From Saccoglossus kowalevskii (lineage: Eukaryota > Hemichordata > Enteropneusta > Harrimaniidae): a stretch of 17,067 nt of DNA. Where the stretch lies: contig NW_003140838.1 in the NCBI RefSeq assembly GCF_000003605.2, forward strand, positions 40,816-57,882, written 5' to 3'. A program made the translations under genes and the position numbers. Shown here one piece after another: positions 9,442-17,067 of this stretch (positions within the stretch are counted from its first letter, which is position 1; every line of letters begins with the position of its first letter). The notes beneath the pieces were generated by a model that was given only the letters and a program-made list of their open reading frames with translations, did no database searches and was not told where the DNA came from.

Positions 9442-9615
9442 GGGGGGGGGGGGGTCTGCTCACCATCCCTTACACCGATAGCGTGACCTTACTAGGGGGT
9501 TCGGGCATGCTCTCCTGAAAAACTGAAATCTAGACCCTCTGAAACGCTATTTCCTGCATTTTGAGGGGCAAATTTGGCTGAGACAAAGGGGTTCAGCTTG
9601 ATGGGGGGGGGGGGG
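9442..9615 (+). repeat. Dispersed poly-G repeat, copy 2
   Basis: The copy starts with 13 G and TCTGCTCAC and shares ordered blocks with 1525-1666: CCTTACTAGGGGGT, GGCATGCTCTCC, GAAATCTAGACCCTCTGAAA, TTTCCTGCATTTTGAGG and AAAGGGGTTCAGCTTGAT. It ends in another 13-base G run (9603-9615), where copy 1 has GATTTTGGAGGGG. It is fuller than copy 1 near the start. Confidence 0.85.
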
Positions 9616-10238
9616 CAAATCGACTAGTAATATATTTTGATCCACATTTGGGAGATGGATCAAAATAAAATCTTTAGGGCGTGGAACATAAAATTCCATT
9701 CTAAAATATCAAAAACTTTTAGAAAATCGGCAGCAAATAATATGCTAGTTAAACTGGTATATTTAGTATTATGCATAATCAAACGCAGTCCCCACTAGAC
9801 AGTTATTTAATGAATTGAGTTACGCTAATAATTGTGGCAATACTATGTGAAATGTACGTGCCTTGCATGTTGATTTCATCTTGCATACTGTGTTGGGTAG
9901 AGTGATTGGTCTCCAATTGCGGAATAAACTCTTCTTGTTTCTAATTTCCCCGTTTCTTTAGTGTTTTGGTTTTACCGTTACTGTTCTTTCCTAAATGCAG
10001 CAAGTTTTGCTGTTTACTATTTATAATATTGAACTACGGAAGACTATCAACCTGACTGACAAGCTGAAAAAATATAACGAGCCAATTAACTCGTGGCGTA
10101 CAAGTGATAATAAAATAAATGCGATTAATTTTCCAATATTGTCTATATGGGGGAAGCCATCTTGAATACGGCTTGAAACTATTTAAAATAAAGAGGTAAG
10201 AACCTAGAACACTTTCCCAACAGTTTTTGAAAACGAAA
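9616..10238. other. AT-rich stretch, nothing recognised
   Basis: There is no supported gene. The minus-strand open frame ending near 10034 lacks motifs and runs into the 23-bp repeat. Confidence 0.5.
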
Positions 10239-10404
10239 TCAGCATTCAACTCAGAAGCCAATCAGCATTCAACTCAGAAGCCAATCAGCATTCAACTCAG
10301 AAGCCAATCAGCATTCAACTCAGAAGCCAATCAGCATTCAACTCAGAAGCCAATCAGCATTCAACTCAGAAGCCAATCAGCATTCAACTCAGAAGCCAAT
10401 CAGC
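10239..10404 (+). repeat. 23-bp minisatellite, 7 near-identical copies
   Basis: The unit begins TCAGCATTCAACTCAG and ends AAGCCAA. Seven full copies run 10239-10399 without visible differences, followed by a partial copy (TCAGC). Because 23 is not a multiple of three, the apparent open frame through it cycles through three frames and is a repeat artefact. The identity of copies implies recent expansion, so the locus may be polymorphic. Confidence 0.97.
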
Positions 10405-11375
10405 GACGGCATTACAGTTAAATGTCGTTTTCGGTTTCAAACACCAAACACAAGTTTTTATGTTTTTAGCGTAATGAGGTGTTCGTATGCCAGGGATTTT
10501 TCCATACAAAAACTATAAATTCGACCGAATGGAAAATGACTGACAAACAACCGACAGTAACACTACAATCCCACAAAGCAATCCATAGTAACAAAACAAC
10601 ATGACGAATACACCACACTACACAGTCAAATCTGGAGCAGACAGACATACAGACTGCATGGTGTGAAGTATTCAAGTATTTAGAATGATTACATCCTCCA
10701 CAACCGTCATAAATTATCATTTGAAATCTACAACTAATATCAAAAATACATCACATTATACATACACAATTTAATTTACATTCATTTGAAATTAAATGAC
10801 GCAAATGAGCATATTAATTCTAAATTAGCATGTTAATTATAATTATTATTATATGACATATTCTTAATTACATATGATATATATTTCAAACTCCAGTGTT
10901 CTGAATATTATTTCGACACAGTATTACAGATACAGTGGTGGTGTATTACCACTAAATAGTAACAACTATAGCATAAATAAAGTTTATTTATTTTATATTT
11001 ATTTATACAACAACACTAATATGACGAGATGTATTAACAAATCCTGTGATATTTGTGCATATGAATACTACAGTGCTGTTAATTAAATTGAATATCAATG
11101 ATTAGACATTTTGTATTGTTCAGTGTGACGCTACATTTGTAATTTTGCGTTTAAATTAATGAATTCTGACTGATTATTGTTGAAATGCGAAACTTTTTGT
11201 CATTTCCGACTGTACCTTGTGATTTGTGATGTGATGACCGAAGATCACCGACTCTTAAGAAATGGATTAATTCATGCAAGATGTCACATTACCCCATTTT
11301 TCTGACAGCGTAGTGAGTAGATCTCCCAGCAAAATACTTCTTGTGCAGAATACATACTGGGTGGTGAGTCACCGT
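10405..11375. other. AT-rich intergenic stretch, no gene seen
   Basis: This is very AT-rich, especially 10730-11080. Open frames on both strands are composition artefacts without splice or motif support. Confidence 0.5.
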
Positions 11376-11389
11376 ATTGCCATAGCAAC
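11376..11389. promoter_or_regulatory. X-box-like (RFX-type) site
   Basis: ATTGCCATAGCAAC fits the two RFX half-sites (RTTGCC and RGCAAC with an AT spacer), one base from the full palindrome at each of two positions. No adjacent gene start is visible. Confidence 0.3.
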
Positions 11390-13560
11390 TGAATGGTGAA
11401 AGATCCAAGATTCTCGTTTCTCCCCAAAAATCAAACCTTGTCAACAAATCGAAATGCCCTTTGACCTGTAATACAATTTGACCTCTCTGCTGATTGTACG
11501 AGTAACAGACGTATCAAAGACCTGTAGAAATGATTTTGATTAAAATATATTTTTGGCATACCTTACTTTACATTGTAGGATTTTTTTCTTCTGCGCATGC
11601 TCGAACTTGATATTTATTTCTGTAATGCATGCATGCATTTTCATTGCATTTTTTTCCTGCAGTATCTAAGTTGCACATTTTTCAACGAGATTTCCAGCCA
11701 GTGAATTCAAATAAGAAAACCATAGTCATCTTTCGGAGAATGTCAACATGGCTAACAGAGTACTAGAACACTTGATCACGATGTATCACGTGACCTGGTC
11801 GCTGCTTTTCCTTTTTGGCTGGTTCACATATTGCTTATAACTGGTTAGACTACTGATTAGTGTAGGCAGACAGTGACTCTATTGAAATGCATTATGGTTG
11901 ATTAAATCGGCGACTGAAATTCTCATCACATGTTTCATGTATACCGTATCTAAAATTGACGTCCTTATTTCGCTTTCACGTAAGATAAAAGGGAATGATA
12001 GTTTCCTCGCTCCATCTTTAAAATCACGTGATACTATTAGTGTCTACAGATGACTACGTACACATGCTGCAAGCTTTGACATTTACAAATGTACATTTAG
12101 AACCCTTGACTGTGTTTTTAATTTATTTCAAAACTGGTTACTCTATTATTTTTTTAAATCAATAGCTTACAATATTCATGGTCATAAATATATTAACTCA
12201 ATGCTTGTTGAAAACCAGCCCGGATAGCTGAAATAAACGAGAAAAAAACGGCGTCAGAAGGCGATGTATTAAACATCCATGTTTTAAAGTCTCGAAGGCA
12301 GGTAAGCTGAGTTACGTGTCTGACTTGAGATAGAGGCCTTGATGTAGGTGATCTATATACAGATATCGTGTGTACTTATGCTGGTGGTGAAGCAATGACA
12401 CCCACAACGAATAGAGGACACAGTGTCCTGTACACTCACATATGTGTTTTAACAACACATATAATTATCTCATGCCATGGAATGGGACAGGTACATTATT
12501 TGTTGACATGAAGAAAGCCTTAAGGCATATATAAATACCAAATGTGCATGCAGACAATTCATGCAGTTTTTTGTTGCATTTGTAGTTTGCTAAAAATGCG
12601 TTCTCGGCTGAAATACATAAGACCCACTACCCTCAAGGTATACATCTTATATATCAATCGCCATGGCAACGAAGCTTTCATCGTCACCGGCGAGATTAAA
12701 TGCAGTCACAGGCTGCTGTTGAGAGACGAGCTCGATGCATAGTAAATGAAAGGTTAGGGATTATATCAGTTGAAGCAACGAGGATATGAAAGATACGCAT
12801 ATACTATCAGACCTTTTACAGGTGTACACATTAGCATGGACGTATAATATTAAGTACTTAATACGAAGCTTGTAAATAACAAAGAATTTCCGTCACATTT
12901 AACTCGCTGCATTATCGTATAGTGTGTACGTGACCGAAATGAGATTTAGAGATATTTTGGAAAAGGAAGATATTCGATAAACAGTAACAAAAATTCAAAA
13001 TATTCATGTAAATTGTTGGAATTTTGCGTGTTACGACAGTTAATTCTGTGCCGGAAGACTAGAAAGCGACATTATGTAATGATATACTTGAATAATGATG
13101 GAAGCATTTGAATGTTATACAGATGTAAAAATTCTACCGTCATACACCTGAGTCATCTAGAATGAATATATGCACTTTTACTGACATTCGCTCATGAATA
13201 TGTACCAGGAAAACAATTAGAGAAAAAACACGTCAACAAGCTACAAATAACCTGCAACTTGGAATATAAATAAATTTGCATATTGTTGTTGTTGAGGTAG
13301 CCTGTGGGGGTGGTTTAATATTGGCTGAATATTCGTACAATGGGTGTGGCATTATTATTATCAGTATTTTATCAACCGATTATTATCAGTTTTATCTACG
13401 ACTAAAATTATTGTAATAATTAGAATAATTAGAGAAACCAGTATTCTCCCAGGTTAACGGCACGGATTATACGCCGTGGTATATTTAGTGGCTGATTATG
13501 CAACAGAGATCGTTGTCTTATGATTGCGGTGTAATGTATTCATTTATCAGCGAATGATAA
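11390..13560. other. Intergenic stretch upstream of the small gene
   Basis: About 2.2 kb with no convincing coding exon. It holds a strong orphan splice donor at 12301/12302 (GGCAG/gtaagc), a short perfect hairpin (arms 12440-12448 and 12454-12462), a CCATGGCAAC X-box half at 12661-12670, and a weak RT-like peptide near 12490. Distal regulatory elements or an alternative first exon of the downstream gene could lie here, but the sequence does not prove it. Confidence 0.4.
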
Positions 13561-13569
13561 CATTACATA

Positions 13570-13642
13570 TGACTCATTCCTCCAATCACGTGTGTTCTTT
13601 GGCCACAACGTCACAAACATGGAGCATTATGCAAATTATATA
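13570..13642 (+). promoter_or_regulatory. Compact TATA promoter of the small secreted-protein gene
   Basis: In order: TGACTCA (AP-1 consensus, 13570-13576), CCAAT (13582-13586), CACGTG E-box (13587-13592), ACGTCA CRE-half (13608-13613), ATGCAAAT octamer (13629-13636) and TATATA (13637-13642). A start 25-45 bases downstream of the TATA box would fall at about 13665-13685, giving a first exon of a few tens of bases ending at the 13701 donor. The placement just before a perfect donor makes this more than a chance set of motifs, but each motif alone is weak evidence. Confidence 0.5.
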
Positions 13643-13667
13643 CCCGATGTAATTTCGATGCAAACCG

Positions 13668-13701
13668 GCAGAGTACATTCACTTGCTGGCTGTAGTCACA
13701 G
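13668..13701 (+). other. Non-coding first exon (5' UTR), start approximate
   Basis: The exon ends TCACAG/gtaagtcg at 13701/13702, a near-perfect animal donor. It pairs with the acceptor tttgtattgcag at 14076, making a 375-base intron. Its start is set only by the TATA box distance. A non-coding first exon with the ATG in exon 2 is common in animal genes. Confidence 0.5.
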
Positions 13702-14076
13702 GTAAGTCGATCATTATGTTCTCTTCAGTTTGTTTTCTTGGAGGACGATACTGCCCCGATGCCGTGTTTCCGCACAGCGTAATCATTATGATTCCTAACC
13801 TTATGGGAGGCTATTACATAAATGGGCGTTATTGTAAAGAAATATCAAATTGCTCACTTCCTTTTTTGACCAAATACATAATTTTTCACAGCATATTTTA
13901 AATCCTACCCAGACATCATGCATTATCTTGTGCGTAGCTGTGCTGTCCTTACAGACTACATTGAAAATTCAGTCGTGCATCAGATACAATCAGTTGAGTG
14001 TTTTCGATAGGGTTTTACCGGTTCAGTGCTTGCAGCGATTCTCCAATAAATTATTATATGATTATTTGTATTGCAG

Positions 14077-14126
14077 ATTGAAATCGTTGATTTAGTGCGA
14101 GAATTTTATACTGTTTTTATTACAAG
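14077..14126 (+). other. 5' UTR part of exon 2
   Basis: This follows the acceptor ttgcag (14071-14076) and leads to the start context ttacaagATG, with A at -3. No ATG occurs before the start codon in this exon. Confidence 0.55.
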
Positions 14127-15109
14127 ATGTCTACCAAGGTAAAACGTCGATATATTTTTTTACCTATTATCATGTAATGTCATCCATTCCGCTGTCAAAA
14201 GATATTAATTACATGTCATTTTCGAGTCTCCTGTACGGTAAAATAGGCTTATTACTGTAACATATAAACTGAAAGCATCTCCAGCACATACTTACGAGTC
14301 ATTAATAACTATAAATAACCATGAACCAGAAATCGAATTTTAAACACGATTTTTTGAAAAATTAGCGTGCTCTATCCCATGTTGCGCTCATCAGTGTACT
14401 TAACACCGTTATTGTATGCAAGCAGTCACATGAATACGAGAATCGACGAATGCTAGCAGATAAATTCTTCAGTACCAACATCGTTAATAAGAACAATGAC
14501 AATGCCTTGTCATTTTGGATATTATAAACTGGTAAAATTCTATTACGTCACAAGGACGGCTAACAGTGTACGACAATTCTATCGCTAAGAATTCTGTGTT
14601 TCACCTATGTAAAGTATCAAATTACAATGCTGTATATCAATCTATTTGGAGACTGTTCTAAAAAAATATGTCCTCAATATATCGTAAAAAAAGGCGGTAT
14701 TTAAACTATGGCCGGTAGATAAACGCCACTGGCACGAAATAAGTTCACGGTCCGTGAACGTTCAAGCATTATTATGCCTGCTTCGTTCTACTCCTGTTTG
14801 TGTTGGAAAACCAATATTTTATTTTTTTCGCAACACTAGTTCGGGTACAAAAGCCACTCATAATAATTTGAGCAAGAGAAACACTGTTTGGCCCCCAAGC
14901 GTGACGTGTTCACTGTACATGTCATGTCGAGCTATGTGGTGCAGGCTGGCAATATAATTAGCAGACTGAGGAAAGACTTCGCAGATAATGAGACGGCAAT
15001 TTTTTTTGTTTTCATAAAAAAATGTTAATTACAGACTCGTAGTGTCTTCACCGTGCTATAAATATGCCTTCATTATGCAGTCATTATGTACTTTGTGCGT
15101 TACTTTATT

Positions 15110-15161
<52 letters not shown>

Positions 15162-15940
15162 ATTTTATCTCCATATTTTCAAATTATTTATTTATTTGCA
15201 ATACTGGATACGATTTGCTACCGAACTGTAAAATCCATTAGCACGTATCACTATGTATCAGCAAGACGTGTCTGCAATTCGTCAGTCATGTCGTGATGTA
15301 TATACGTATGTCATGAATAATAATTAGGTCTGAGTGGACCGAAACTCAGAATAAATATTTCAACTTAATGATAAAGAGCTATCTGTTTAATCTATAATCA
15401 TGAGCCGTGTACGCTTGGATTGATGTTGTCTTGTAGACTTTTGTAATTTGTTCACCAACCGTGTTGATATATGTCGTTTTATTGCTTTTAGGTGTTCCTC
15501 GTACTGGCCATGGTTGCTCTGCTTGTCATAGGTGGGTCATCATACTCGCTATACATTGGCGCTTTTTTTTATTCAACACTGGTTCTCATTTTGTATAATA
15601 TATAGAGGTCTCTCTTAGTAGGTCAAATCATTAAAATTAATTATCAGACTTATTTTGTATCAAGATTGATTTTGTTTTGTTTTCCTTGCATTTATAGGGT
15701 ATACTGAAGCTCAGACGACAATGGCGCCGACAGCAGAGGATGACACGGCAACGATGGAAACGTCCACTTCTGGAACCGGTAAGTTGTCTCCCAGTCAAGC
15801 TCACTATACAATATAACAGCAAGTATGTGTTCGGTTATTGTCGACTCATTATAACAATGAGTATCTTTTTATTTTCAGTATCCTTGTCTGTATCCATAGT
15901 GATGTTGATTTCAGTTGGAGCTGTTTCTCTCATCAGATAA
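14127..15940 (+). CDS. Small Thr-rich secreted/GPI-anchor-like protein, 64 residues, four coding exons
   Basis: Coding exons are 14127-14138 (MSTK), 15492-15531, 15698-15778 and 15879-15940 (TAA 15938-15940): 12+40+81+62 = 195 bases, exactly 65 codons. All introns are GT-AG: AAG/gtaaaa...ttttag, ATAG/gtgggt...tttatag, ACCG/gtaagt...attttcag; phases are 0, 1 and 1. Residues 5-18 (VFLVLAMVALLVIG) form a signal-peptide core after Lys4; likely cleavage is after Gly18 or Ala22. Residues 23-44 are Thr/Ser-rich (8 Thr, 2 Ser), with four acids and no base, suited to O-glycosylation. Residues 45-63 are hydrophobic with a single final Arg, as in a GPI signal (Ser42 or Gly43 as possible omega site) or a tail-less membrane anchor. 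There is no Cys. Exons match protein parts: signal, ectodomain, tail. I recognise no family. The layout recalls CD52/CD24-type sialomucins, without homology. Splice prediction is by eye. Confidence 0.75.
14743..14759. repeat. 17-base palindrome in intron 2
   Basis: GTTCACGGTCCGTGAAC is fully symmetrical around one central base. Both arms carry TTCA-type nuclear-receptor half-site cores, but spacing does not match a standard response element that I can name. It could be a dimeric protein-binding site or chance. Confidence 0.5.
15104..15198 (+). repeat. (TTTA)n microsatellite
   Basis: There is an almost uninterrupted TTTA run at 15104-15162, about 14 units, with a short satellite run (ATTTATTTATTT) at 15185-15196. 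It lies inside intron 2, so length changes should not affect the protein. Confidence 0.97.
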
Positions 15941-16003
15941 TACCACATCTGACAATGTCTTCCATTAGGCAGATAAGAGCTCAGTCGTCCAATCTATCTC
16001 GCC

Positions 16004-16017
16004 GTTGCCATGGCAAG
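16004..16017. promoter_or_regulatory. Near-perfect X-box palindrome in the 3' UTR
   Basis: GTTGCCATGGCAAG differs from the perfect palindrome at 2087-2100 in the last base only. As DNA it fits an RFX site. As RNA it could form a short hairpin, though without a loop it is unlikely to fold alone. Confidence 0.35.
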
Positions 16018-16201
16018 CAGTATTTCAATTGCCCGTCATTCATTGTTTTATTGTAGTCTGTTGATGGGCCAAAGATTTGATCTGGGACGTCGTGTGTCGC
16101 ATGAATGGTTATTAGTGCACCAATCTTCATCATCTGTGATTATTTAGTAATTGTTATTAATTATAACTATCGGTAAGACGTGTGACGATGAACGCTGTTG
16201 G

Positions 16202-16207
16202 AATAAA
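16202..16207 (+). terminator. AATAAA polyadenylation signal of the small gene
   Basis: This is a canonical AATAAA 262 bases after the stop codon. It is followed by the GU/U-rich stretch cttgtgattctactg and ttttttctgg, the expected downstream element. Another AATAAA-rich run at about 16455-16475 is a possible distal alternative. Confidence 0.6.
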
Positions 16208-16225
16208 CTCCCTTGTGATTCTACT

Positions 16226-16680
16226 GTTTTTTCTGGTAGATGATTTTAACTCTTTTAGAAGTGAACCGTAAATACCGATGTTAACACTGAGGGCGCCATC
16301 TAAATTGAACAACGTATTAAATCTCGACTGGAGAAAAGATCCGCCCCTTGTCACGCGGTAATGTTGGTGTACTTTATATACCTTTGTTGGTATGAGAGCC
16401 AAATGTAGTTTGTTGTATGATAACAGCTATTAGTTTCACTTGTATTACTGAGTAAAAATAAATAATAAAAAAAAAACAGAAGCAGAGGCACTATCGTCTT
16501 TTTGTAACACCCCTCCCCATCCAACAAGAACCCACCTCGTCCATTCAAGTCACCAATGGTTTGCTATTCGTCGGAATTGTTACACGGAGGATCCAGCCGT
16601 AATCATTACGTACAGGAACATATATTTACATATTTCCATTTGCATATTATTCATGCACGGGACGGCATTAATTGAATATA
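16226..16680. other. Downstream flank of the gene, nothing recognised
   Basis: Minus-strand open frames here have no motifs. An A-rich run (AATAATAAAAAAAAAAC) at 16461-16477 is low-complexity. Confidence 0.5.
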
Positions 16681-16731
16681 TGAATGAATGAATGAATGAA
16701 TGAATGAATGAATGAATGAATGAATGAATGA
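16681..16731 (+). repeat. (TGAA)n microsatellite, about 12.5 units
   Basis: A perfect TGAA run. On the minus strand it gives an artefactual Ser-Phe-Ile-His repeat in an open frame, which should not be read as a protein. Confidence 0.97.
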
Positions 16732-17067
16732 TATTGCTTTCCGTTCGAGTCGCGATATTCGGGCTGATGAAACAGACAGATTGACGTGAAATAGACATAT
16801 TTACTGGGGCTCCATATATCAAAGGAAAGAGGACAATAAATTGATTCTTAGCTTTCAGCCCTAAACGCCGTAATCATGTAATGATTGTAACAGTTAAGGG
16901 AATCACCAGTTAATCTGGCCTGGGGGTGCCGGGCAATTCTAGGGGGGAGCTTTCCATTTTCTGTATATGAAAAAGGGAGGGGCTAACAATTTTTCCAAGA
17001 GTGAAGGAGGGGGGGTTATAATTTTCTGGGTTTATTCACATATATTGTATAGACGACGGCTGCTGTG
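16732..17067. other. Flank with G-rich repeat-like sequence at the window end
   Basis: After about 16910 the sequence has repeated G tracts (CCTGGGGGTGCC, CTAGGGGGGAGC, AAGGGAGGGGC, GAGGGGGGGTT). Their style resembles the poly-G repeats at 1525 and 9442, but without a shared block long enough to call a third copy. Probably part of another dispersed element cut by the window edge. Confidence 0.35.

Larger units (their letters stand above)
14139..15491 (+). other. Intron 2 of the small gene (1353 bases)
   Basis: This largest intron separates MSTK from the signal-peptide core. It holds a 17-base palindrome (14743-14759) and a TTTA microsatellite (15104-15162). The polypyrimidine tract before its acceptor is modest (gttttattgcttttag). 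I see no further convincing exon inside it. Confidence 0.6.
15941..16225 (+). other. 3' UTR of the small gene
   Basis: It runs from the stop codon to the expected cleavage site 10-25 bases after AATAAA at 16202. It contains the X-box-like palindrome at 16004-16017. The end is approximate. Confidence 0.5.

Noticed and set aside
10227-10421. Open frame with a repeating NQHSTQKP/SIQLRSQSAF-type peptide
   Set aside because: It is the three-frame reading of the 23-bp minisatellite. It has no promoter, splice or codon support.
12440-12462. microRNA-like hairpin
   Set aside because: The stem is only nine base pairs with a five-base loop, far too short for a precursor.
12490-12534. GTLFVDMKKALRH peptide resembling reverse transcriptase motif A
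   Set aside because: Only about 13 codons before a stop, and no neighbouring RT motifs were found in any frame. Too short to call a LINE remnant.
14754-14957. Open frame within the large intron
   Set aside because: There is no good flanking splice pair in frame, and the composition is not protein-like. Including it would break the phase 0 join of MSTK to the signal-peptide core.
15740-15940. Unspliced 66-codon open frame across exons 3 and 4
   Set aside because: It reads exon 3 in the wrong frame and runs through an intron with clear gtaagt and ttttcag sites. The spliced product makes far better sense.
16580-16822. Minus-strand frame with Ser-Phe-Ile-His repeats
   Set aside because: This is the translation of the TGAA microsatellite, not a protein.

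Overview
The window looks like nuclear DNA from an animal, most likely a marine invertebrate. The evidence is AT-rich sequence full of degenerate repeats, a decayed non-LTR retrotransposon, MITE-like elements with poly-G tracts, micro- and minisatellites, and a small gene split by GT-AG introns. The phylum cannot be fixed from the sequence alone. Bacterial-style long ORFs are absent, and almost all open frames over 60 codons are chance or repeat-derived.

Layout: 1-945 is a 20-bp minisatellite cut by the window edge. 1525-1666 and 9442-9615 are two copies of one dispersed repeat that begins with a poly-G run. About 3433-6362 is the 3' half of a dead LINE, with RT palm motifs and a C-terminal Cys motif. 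It was broken twice by DNA elements: a 1212-bp element with terminal inverted repeats and a TTA target duplication (3792-5003), and a 208-bp MITE with a TA duplication (5717-5924). 6690-6835 may be a tRNA-like SINE remnant. 7224-7410 and 7432-7770 are degenerate repeats. 10239-10404 is a nearly perfect 23-bp minisatellite. The rest up to about 13.5 kb is intergenic sequence without a convincing gene.

The one convincing gene lies on the + strand between about 13.57 and 16.23 kb. It has a compact TATA promoter with an AP-1 site, CCAAT, CACGTG and an octamer. A short non-coding first exon ends in a perfect CAG/gtaagt donor. Four coding exons (14127-14138, 15492-15531, 15698-15778, 15879-15940) join in frame to a 64-residue protein, and an AATAAA signal follows at 16202. 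The predicted protein is a signal peptide, a roughly 22-residue Thr/Ser-rich acidic stretch, and a hydrophobic C-terminal tail. It has the architecture of a tiny GPI-anchored or membrane-tethered sialomucin (compare vertebrate CD52/CD24 in layout only, with no homology claimed). I do not recognise it as a named family; it is the best candidate here for something undescribed.

A second pattern is the recurrence of X-box (RFX-type) palindromes: a perfect 14-mer at 2087, and near matches at 11376, 12659 and, inside the 3' UTR, at 16004.
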